Source: Rhodococcus sp. (in: high G+C Gram-positive bacteria) (GTDB lineage Bacteria; Actinomycetota; Actinomycetes; Mycobacteriales; Mycobacteriaceae). From it: DNA of 32,775 bases. The position numbers and the translations under genes were made by a program. The stretch spans positions 1 to 32,775 of the forward strand of contig JAAZAD010000217.1 of NCBI GenBank assembly GCA_012514505.1. The letters run 5' to 3'. How positions within the stretch are numbered: position 1 is the first letter of the stretch; each line of letters opens with the position of its first letter. The notes below the pieces were generated by a model. The model saw nothing but the letters and a program-made list of their open reading frames with translations, was not told where the DNA came from and ran no database searches. This document shows positions 27,150 to 32,775 of the stretch, in pieces.

Positions 27150-28991
27150 TCAGGGAACCTGGCGCACCGCGCCCTTGTCCGCAGAGGTGGCCAGCGCCGC
27201 GTACGCGCGCAAGGCGGTGGTGACGGTGCGCGGCCGGTCGACCGGCTGCCACGGCCGCTCACGAGCTTCCATCTTGGCGCGGCGCTCGGCGAGCACCTCG
27301 TCGTCCACCAGTACTTCGAGGGTCCGCGTGGCGACGTCGATGCGGACACGGTCGCCGTTCTCGACGAGACCGATGACGCCACCCGATGCAGCCTCGGGGG
27401 AGATGTGTCCGATCGACAGGCCGGACGTTCCGCCGGAGAAGCGGCCGTCCGTGATGAGAGCGCACTTCTTGCCGAGTCCCGCTCCCTTCAGGAACGCGGT
27501 GGGATGCAGCATCTCCTGCATGCCCGGGCCGCCCTTGGGGCCCTCGTAGCGGACCACGAGGACATCGCCTTCGGAGATCTTCTTCTGCAGGATCGCCGAC
27601 ACGGCCTCCTCCTGGGACTCCACGACGAGTGCGGGGCCCTCGAAGCTGAACAGGTCTTCGTCGATGCCTGCCGTCTTGAGGATTGCGCCGTCCACCGCGA
27701 TGTTGCCGCGCAGCACCACAAGGCCGCCTTCGACGGTGTAGGCGTGCTCGACGTCACGGATGCAGCCGCCCTCGGCGTCGGTGTCCAGCGCGGACCAACG
27801 ATTCTCAGTCGAGAAGGGCTCGGTTGTTCGGACACCGCCCGGGGCCGCATGGAAAAGCTCGATCGCTTCGTCGGTGGCTTTGCCTGAACGGATGTCCCAG
27901 TCGTCGAGCCACTGATCGAAACTCTGGGTGTGAACCGTGGAGACGTCGGTTTCGAGCAGTCCGCCGCGACGAAGTTCACCGAGGAGGGCGGGGATTCCGC
28001 CGGCACGGTGCACATCTTCCATGTGGTAGTCGGAGTTGGGGGAGACCTTCGACAGGCACGGAACCTTGCGGCTGGTTGCGTCGATCGTGTCGAGATCGAA
28101 GTCGACCTCGCCTTCCTGCGCGGCGGCGAGCGTGTGCAGAACGGTGTTGGTCGATCCGCCCATTGCGACGTCGAGCGCCATCGCATTGCGGAAAGCCGCT
28201 GGGGTCGCGATATTGCGGGGCAGAACCGACTCGTCTTCGTCGCGGTAGTACTTGAGCGCGGCTTCGACGACGGTGGTGCCGGCCCGGGTGAACAATGCAC
28301 GACGGGCCTCGTGGGTGGCCAGGGTGGAACCGTTTCCCGGCAACGCCAGACCGAGGGCCTCGGTGAGGCAGTTCATCGAGTTCGCGGTGAACATTCCCGA
28401 ACAGGAGCCGCACGTCGGGCAAGCGGAGAGTTCCACCTCCGCCAGGCCTTCGTCGGAGACGGCGTCGTTCGCGGACGCGGAGATCGCGGTGATCAGGTCG
28501 GTCGGTGCCTGGGCAACTCCGTCGACCACGACCGCCTTTCCTGCCTCCATCGGACCGCCGGAGACGAAGACCGTGGGAACGTTCAGACGCATTGCGGCAT
28601 TGAGCATTCCGGGTGTGATCTTGTCGCAGTTCGAGATGCACACGAGTGCATCGGCAGTGTGTGCGTTGACCATGTACTCGACCGAGTCGGCGATGATCTC
28701 GCGACTCGGCAGCGAATAGAGCATTCCGCCGTGGCCCATGGCAATTCCGTCGTCGACGGCGATGGTGTGGAACTCGCGGGGCACTCCGCCGGCTGCGCGA
28801 ACTGCGTCCGCAACGATGTCGCCGACGTTCTTCAGGTGAACGTGACCGGGAACGAACTGGGTGTAGGAGTTGGCGATCGCGACGATCGGTTTCCCGAAGT
28901 CCGAATCGGTCATTCCGGTTGCACGCCAAAGCGCGCGGGCACCGGCGGCGTTTCGTCCTGCGGTGGTGGTTCGGGACCTCAGCGGGGGCAT
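27150..28991 (-). CDS. ilvD: Dihydroxy-acid dehydratase
   Basis: A 613-residue iron-sulfur enzyme that dehydrates 2,3-dihydroxy-isovalerate and its methyl homologue in valine and isoleucine synthesis. It is of the long Escherichia-type form: [17 protein letters not shown] (about 41-57), the cluster cysteine region [13 protein letters not shown] (about 117-129) and [19 protein letters not shown] (about 195-213), with [17 protein letters not shown] near 500 and [19 protein letters not shown] near 530. The ATG at 28991 has AAGGA seven bases upstream. It is transcribed towards doxX and away from ilvBNC; the other pathway genes lie beyond the PH-protein gene. From memory, M. tuberculosis has its ilvD elsewhere (Rv0189c), of the shorter type. 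Confidence 0.96.
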   Translation of the reverse strand: MPPLRSRTTTAGRNAAGARALWRATGMTDSDFGKPIVAIANSYTQFVPGHVHLKNVGDIVADAVRAAGGVPREFHTIAVDDGIAMGHGGMLYSLPSREIIADSVEYMVNAHTADALVCISNCDKITPGMLNAAMRLNVPTVFVSGGPMEAGKAVVVDGVAQAPTDLITAISASANDAVSDEGLAEVELSACPTCGSCSGMFTANSMNCLTEALGLALPGNGSTLATHEARRALFTRAGTTVVEAALKYYRDEDESVLPRNIATPAAFRNAMALDVAMGGSTNTVLHTLAAAQEGEVDFDLDTIDATSRKVPCLSKVSPNSDYHMEDVHRAGGIPALLGELRRGGLLETDVSTVHTQSFDQWLDDWDIRSGKATDEAIELFHAAPGGVRTTEPFSTENRWSALDTDAEGGCIRDVEHAYTVEGGLVVLRGNIAVDGAILKTAGIDEDLFSFEGPALVVESQEEAVSAILQKKISEGDVLVVRYEGPKGGPGMQEMLHPTAFLKGAGLGKKCALITDGRFSGGTSGLSIGHISPEAASGGVIGLVENGDRVRIDVATRTLEVLVDDEVLAERRAKMEARERPWQPVDRPRTVTTALRAYAALATSADKGAVRQVP

Positions 28992-29043
28992 GGCTAATTC
29001 CTTATATGGGCTGATAAAACTGCATCACAACGCTACTCGCGTG

Positions 29044-29547
29044 TCAGCGGTCGGATTCGTCGGGCTTGGTTTCGCCGGGTTCGGTTTCGTCGGACTCGAT
29101 CCGGTGCGCCTCGGCCTCTGCGGCATACGGGTCGGGGACGCGGCCCCGGCTGGCAGCCGAGATCTCGGGGAGCCGGTCGAATGTGACGACGGGAAGCTTC
29201 ACCTTTTCCTCCCCGTCCGTCAGAACGGCGCTTGCCCATCCCCGGTTCGGGAAATCGAATCCGGCGATCTGCTCCCATGCGAGTGTCCGCGAGCGGAGCA
29301 GGTATCGAAGCTCGAGGCCTTCTTCGGTGACGGTGGTGCGGACGCGGGCCACCCAGACGCACGCCACGACGGGGGCGATCAGTAGCCACCCGAAGCCCGC
29401 CGGCCACCCGAGTACAGGGAACGACACGGCGAAAAGAAGGAACGCACACCCGATGTAGGCGAGCGGCGAAATCCGGATGACCTGCCGGGAAGTCTCGGGC
29501 GTATGGGATGATGGACGCGGTGGCACGGGCTGCTTCGAAGTTGACAC
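29044..29547 (-). CDS. PH domain-containing membrane protein (Cfp6-like)
   Basis: A 167-residue protein with two adjacent membrane helices (about 27-48 and 51-69) followed by a bacterial PH-like domain (about 70-135: RTTVTEEGLELRYLLRSRTLAWEQIAGFDFP, then LPVVTFDRLPEIS). The C-terminal 30 residues are Glu-, Asp- and Pro-rich. The counterpart is M. tuberculosis Rv3004 (Cfp6), in the same place next to ilvB; the function is unknown. The GTG at 29547 is the likely start, read as MSTSKQPVPPRP. It is divergent from the ilvB leader region, so the two transcription units share a 99-bp gap up to the leader peptide. Confidence 0.8.
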   Translation of the reverse strand: MSTSKQPVPPRPSSHTPETSRQVIRISPLAYIGCAFLLFAVSFPVLGWPAGFGWLLIAPVVACVWVARVRTTVTEEGLELRYLLRSRTLAWEQIAGFDFPNRGWASAVLTDGEEKVKLPVVTFDRLPEISAASRGRVPDPYAAEAEAHRIESDETEPGETKPDESDR

Positions 29548-29608
29548 CTCTACATCTTCGCACTGCAGCCGATGTATCCTACATTCTGGGACGGTCGACC
29601 CACCAGGT

Positions 29609-29638
29609 TTGACTGTTCACCATTTGCGCGCCTAACGT
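29609..29638 (+). promoter_or_regulatory. ilvBNC promoter
   Basis: TTGACT (29609-29614) and TAACGT (29633-29638) are separated by 18 bp, a good match to a housekeeping actinobacterial promoter and one of the few in the window with a visible -35. The start of transcription would fall at about 29645-29646, at the GTG of the leader peptide. Confidence 0.65.
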
Positions 29639-29645
29639 CGAGCGC

Positions 29646-29693
29646 GTGAAACAGAATGAGTTGCTCGTAATCGGCCGGCGCGTCGTCGCCTGA
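29646..29693 (+). CDS. ilvB leader peptide (attenuation peptide)
   Basis: A 15-codon frame GTG...TGA encoding MKQNELLVIGRRVVA. Six of 15 residues are branched-chain: the consecutive Leu-Leu-Val-Ile at 6-9 and Val-Val at 13-14, which is what an attenuation leader for ilv genes should contain. No Shine-Dalgarno precedes the GTG and the predicted transcription start coincides with it, so it is probably read as a leaderless message. The frame ends 36 bp before a strong intrinsic terminator. Ribosome stalling at these codons under Val/Leu/Ile shortage would favour read-through into ilvB. A similar control is established for ilvBNC of Corynebacterium glutamicum; the details here are inferred from sequence. 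Confidence 0.78.
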   Translation: MKQNELLVIGRRVVA

Positions 29694-29727
29694 GTCGATA
29701 CCTCAACTCGCACGATAACGACGCGCC
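29677..29727 (+). promoter_or_regulatory. 10-bp RNA pairing across the end of the ilvB leader peptide
   Basis: ggcgcgtcgt (29677-29686, in the Arg-Val-Val codons) is the exact complement of acgacgcgcc (29718-29727), which ends 1 nt before the terminator stem. A ribosome at the leader codons would hide the first arm. The first arm can alternatively pair (ggcgcg) with cgcgcc at 29627-29632 of the promoter region only if transcription starts earlier. Confidence 0.55.
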
Positions 29728-29728
29728 A

Positions 29729-29764
29729 CCCTCGTACAGCATTTGTTGCTGACGGGGGTTTTTT
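29729..29764 (+). terminator. Intrinsic terminator (attenuator) before ilvB
   Basis: Stem ccctcgt-a-cagca (29729-29741) with tgctgacggggg (29747-29758): 12 pairs with one bulged A and one G-U, a 5-nt loop, immediately followed by six T. It is 32 nt before the ilvB start and after the branched-chain leader peptide, so it is the termination element of an attenuator. Confidence 0.8.
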
Positions 29765-29796
29765 GTTGCCCGGAGCCAGAATCAGAGGAATTTCCA

Positions 29797-31725
29797 GTGA
29801 GCGCACCAACTGCACGGCCTCAACCCACACCGCGGAAGGCGGCTGCGTCCGGCCCTGCCGCCGCGGCCGCAGCCACGCCGGGAGGTAACCGACGCCCCCT
29901 CGCCCCCGAGCGAGTCACCGGGGCGCAGTCGGTCGTGCGTGCGCTCGAGGAACTCGAGGTCGACACCGTATTCGGACTTCCGGGTGGAGCCGTCCTGCCG
30001 GTCTACGACCCGCTGTTCGACTCGACGAAGGTCCGTCACGTGCTCGTTCGGCACGAGCAGGGTGCTGGGCACGCAGCCACGGGGTACGCCCAGGCGACCG
30101 GCAAGGTCGGTGTCTGCATGGCAACTTCCGGTCCCGGTGCCACCAACCTGGTCACGCCGCTCGCCGACGCCCAGATGGATTCGGTCCCCGTTGTCGCCAT
30201 CACCGGTCAGGTCGCCCGGAGCCTCATCGGCACCGACGGTTTCCAGGAAGCCGACATCTCGGGTATCACGATGCCCATCACCAAGCACAACTTCCTGATC
30301 ACGGATGCGATCGACATCCCGCGGATCCTCGCCGAGGCCTTCTACCTGGCGGAAAGTGGACGCCCCGGCGCGGTGCTGGTCGACATCCCCAAGGACATTC
30401 TCCAGTCTCAGACCACGTTCTCGTGGCCGCCGGAGATGCGTCTGCCCGGATACCGCCCGGTCACGAAACCGCATGGCAAGCAGGTTCGCGAGGCGGCCCG
30501 GCTCATCGCCGACGCCAAGAAGCCGGTGCTCTATGTCGGCGGCGGCGTCATCAAATCCGACTCGTCGGCGGAACTGCTCGAACTCGCCGAGCTGACGGAA
30601 ATCCCGGTCGTCACCACCTTGATGGCACGCGGCGCGTTCCCCGACAGCCACAAGCTGAACTGCGGCATGCCCGGTATGCACGGCACCGTCGCCGCGGTGG
30701 CAGCACTGCAGAAGAGTGATCTGCTGATCACCTTGGGTGCTCGTTTCGACGACCGCGTCACCGGCCAGCTCAACTCGTTCGCCCCCGATGCCAAGGTGAT
30801 CCACGCCGACATCGACCCGGCGGAGATCGGCAAGAACCGATACGCGGACGTCCCGATCGTCGGTGACTGCAAAGAGGTCATCGGTGAACTCATCGAGGCC
30901 GTCAAGGCCGACCGCGCCACCGGGACCACGCTCGACCTCGCCGAGTGGTGGTCGTACCTCGACGGCATTCGAAGCACCTACCCGCTGTCCTACGACCGGC
31001 CCACCGACGGTGCGCTGTCGCCCGAATTCGTGATCCAGTCGGTCGGGCGGCTCGCCGGACCCGATGCGATCTACTGTGCCGGCGTCGGCCAGCACCAGAT
31101 GTGGGCAGCGCAGTTCGTGAACTACGAGAAGCCGCGCACGTGGCTCAACTCCGGTGGTCTCGGCACGATGGGATACGCGGTTCCGGCCGCGATGGGCGCC
31201 AAGATGGGCATGCCCGACTCCGAGGTGTGGGCCATCGACGGTGACGGCTGCTTCCAGATGACCAATCAGGAACTCGCCACCTGTGCCGTCGAGGGCGTGC
31301 CGATCAAGGTTGCTCTCGTCAACAACGGAAACCTGGGCATGGTGCGCCAGTGGCAGACCTTGTTCTACGACGAGCGGTACTCCAACACCAACCTCGGTAC
31401 GCACGGCGAGGTTCGCATCCCGGACTTCGTCAAGCTCGCGGAAGCGTTGGGCTGCCACGCCATTCGGGTCGAGCGTGAAGAAGACGTAGAGGCCGCGATC
31501 CGCGAAGCGCAGTCGATCAACGACCGGCCGGTCGTCATCGACTTCATCGTCGGGGCCGACGCCCAGGTGTGGCCCATGGTCGCCGCGGGTACCAGCAACG
31601 ACGAGATCATGGCGGCACGGGGCATCCGTCCGCTGTTCGACGAAGACGAAACCGTCGCAGAGCCGGCGATCATTCACGAAGCCATGGAGCGCGAAATGCG
31701 TTCGGGCGAGGAGGACCAGCAGTGA
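29797..31725 (+). CDS. ilvB: Acetolactate synthase large (catalytic) subunit
   Basis: A 642-residue ThDP enzyme that forms acetolactate or acetohydroxybutyrate, the first common step of branched-chain amino acid synthesis. After a 35-residue Pro/Ala-rich tail come the pyrimidine-binding domain with the catalytic E87 in [15 protein letters not shown], the FAD-binding middle domain ([35 protein letters not shown]) and the ThDP-binding domain with [12 protein letters not shown]... ending in NN (WAIDGDGC to LVNN). GTG at 29797 is chosen for the AGAGGAA six bases upstream; the frame is open back to 29743, but that part lies in the terminator. GTGA overlap with ilvN. It is controlled by the attenuator in front. 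Confidence 0.97.
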   Translation: MSAPTARPQPTPRKAAASGPAAAAAATPGGNRRPLAPERVTGAQSVVRALEELEVDTVFGLPGGAVLPVYDPLFDSTKVRHVLVRHEQGAGHAATGYAQATGKVGVCMATSGPGATNLVTPLADAQMDSVPVVAITGQVARSLIGTDGFQEADISGITMPITKHNFLITDAIDIPRILAEAFYLAESGRPGAVLVDIPKDILQSQTTFSWPPEMRLPGYRPVTKPHGKQVREAARLIADAKKPVLYVGGGVIKSDSSAELLELAELTEIPVVTTLMARGAFPDSHKLNCGMPGMHGTVAAVAALQKSDLLITLGARFDDRVTGQLNSFAPDAKVIHADIDPAEIGKNRYADVPIVGDCKEVIGELIEAVKADRATGTTLDLAEWWSYLDGIRSTYPLSYDRPTDGALSPEFVIQSVGRLAGPDAIYCAGVGQHQMWAAQFVNYEKPRTWLNSGGLGTMGYAVPAAMGAKMGMPDSEVWAIDGDGCFQMTNQELATCAVEGVPIKVALVNNGNLGMVRQWQTLFYDERYSNTNLGTHGEVRIPDFVKLAEALGCHAIRVEREEDVEAAIREAQSINDRPVVIDFIVGADAQVWPMVAAGTSNDEIMAARGIRPLFDEDETVAEPAIIHEAMEREMRSGEEDQQ

Positions 31726-32225
31726 GCACGAGCCACACCCTCAGCGTTCTCGTCGAGGACAAGCCGGGCGTGCTGGCCAGGGTTGCCGCACTGTTCTCCC
31801 GTCGAGGTTTCAACATCGAGTCGCTCGCCGTCGGCGGCACCGAAATTCCGGAGATCTCGCGCATGACGATCGTGGTCACGGTCGACGAGTTCCCCCTCGA
31901 GCAGGTGACCAAGCAGCTCAACAAGCTCGTCAACGTCATCAAGATCGTCGAGCAGGACGAGGGCGCTTCCGTTGCTCGCGAACTCGTGCTGATCAAGGTG
32001 CGGGCCGATGCGAGCGTGCGCACCCAGGTGATCGAAACGGTGAATCTTTTCCGCGCCAAGGTGATCGACGTCTCACCCGAGTCGGTGACGATCGAGGCGA
32101 CCGGAACCCGGTCGAAGCTCGACGCGCTGCTGCGCATGCTCGACCCGTACGGTATTCGAGAGATCGTGCAATCCGGTGTGGTGGCCGTCGGTCGCGGACC
32201 GAAGTCCATCACCGCCACCCGCTAG
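31722..32225 (+). CDS. ilvN: Acetolactate synthase small (regulatory) subunit
   Basis: A 167-residue regulatory subunit. The N-terminal ACT domain is [34 protein letters not shown] (about 5-38), which binds valine for feedback inhibition, followed by the conserved C-terminal domain (about 85-165, LVLIKVRAD...[31 protein letters not shown]). The GTG at 31722 overlaps the ilvB stop and has GAGGAGGA upstream, so both subunits are produced in register. It is followed by ilvC after 37 bp. Confidence 0.97.
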   Translation: MSTSHTLSVLVEDKPGVLARVAALFSRRGFNIESLAVGGTEIPEISRMTIVVTVDEFPLEQVTKQLNKLVNVIKIVEQDEGASVARELVLIKVRADASVRTQVIETVNLFRAKVIDVSPESVTIEATGTRSKLDALLRMLDPYGIREIVQSGVVAVGRGPKSITATR

Positions 32226-32259
32226 TACTTCGAGAAGAAAATCCAAGAAAGAGGTTTGA

Positions 32260-32775
<516 letters not shown>

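Noticed and set aside
29743-29796. N-terminal extension of IlvB from ATG 29743
   Set aside because: The extension lies within the terminator hairpin and its T-run, and a good ribosome-binding site precedes GTG 29797.

Overview
The window is high-GC, densely packed, actinobacterial chromosomal DNA. The many GTG starts, 4-bp start/stop overlaps and apparently leaderless promoters fit the mycolic-acid-bearing Corynebacteriales, and a Rhodococcus/Nocardia-type genome is most likely. From memory, its backbone order (etfB-etfA, OlsB-like/PlsC-like acyltransferases, cysteine desulfurase, mnmA, short MetE-like protein, ligA, ACT protein, gatC-gatA, pfkA, gatB, LppZ-like lipoprotein, DoxX, PH protein, ilvB-ilvN-ilvC) is that of Mycobacterium tuberculosis Rv3029c to Rv3001c. 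No rRNA, tRNA, CRISPR array or insertion sequence was seen.

Layout. 1-1380: 3' end of etfB, etfA and a terminator. 1461-6864: a run of overlapping genes for a GNAT acyltransferase and a PlsC-type acyltransferase (ornithine-lipid-like pair), cysteine desulfurase and MnmA (tRNA 2-thiouridine), a short MetE-like zinc protein and a small membrane protein. 6869-11853: an accessory block between the MetE-like gene and ligA. It holds an oxidoreductase divergent from its HxlR regulator across two palindromes, two tandem glycine-rich exported paralogues, a dead DUF222/HNH endonuclease gene and a GNAT gene. 11864-17115: ligA, a GNAT gene, an ACT protein on the minus strand, gatC and gatA. 17058-21084: a minus-strand operon of an exported, membrane-anchored phospholipase A2-like protein and a membrane alpha/beta-hydrolase, divergent from a histidine kinase/response regulator pair. 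21130-27050: pfkA, gatB, a cation/proton antiporter, an LppZ-like lipoprotein (minus) and DoxX. 27150-32775: branched-chain amino acid genes: ilvD (minus), a PH protein (minus), then ilvB-ilvN-ilvC behind a leader.

How the genes work together. Cysteine desulfurase passes sulfur to MnmA, and the two genes are translationally coupled. GatCAB makes Gln-tRNA(Gln)/Asn-tRNA(Asn), with gatB split from gatCA as in mycobacteria. ilvBN, ilvC and ilvD cover the first three steps of valine/isoleucine synthesis. The ilvB leader encodes a 15-residue peptide with six branched-chain residues followed by a strong intrinsic terminator, which points to attenuation.

Main points for a second look: the ilvB attenuator with a probably leaderless leader peptide; the phospholipase/hydrolase operon divergent from a two-component system; the duplicated glycine-rich exported proteins with an unusually conserved 5' end; the inactivated HNH gene; the twin operators at the HxlR locus; and a recurring TAnnnT-N6-9-start arrangement that implies many leaderless transcripts.
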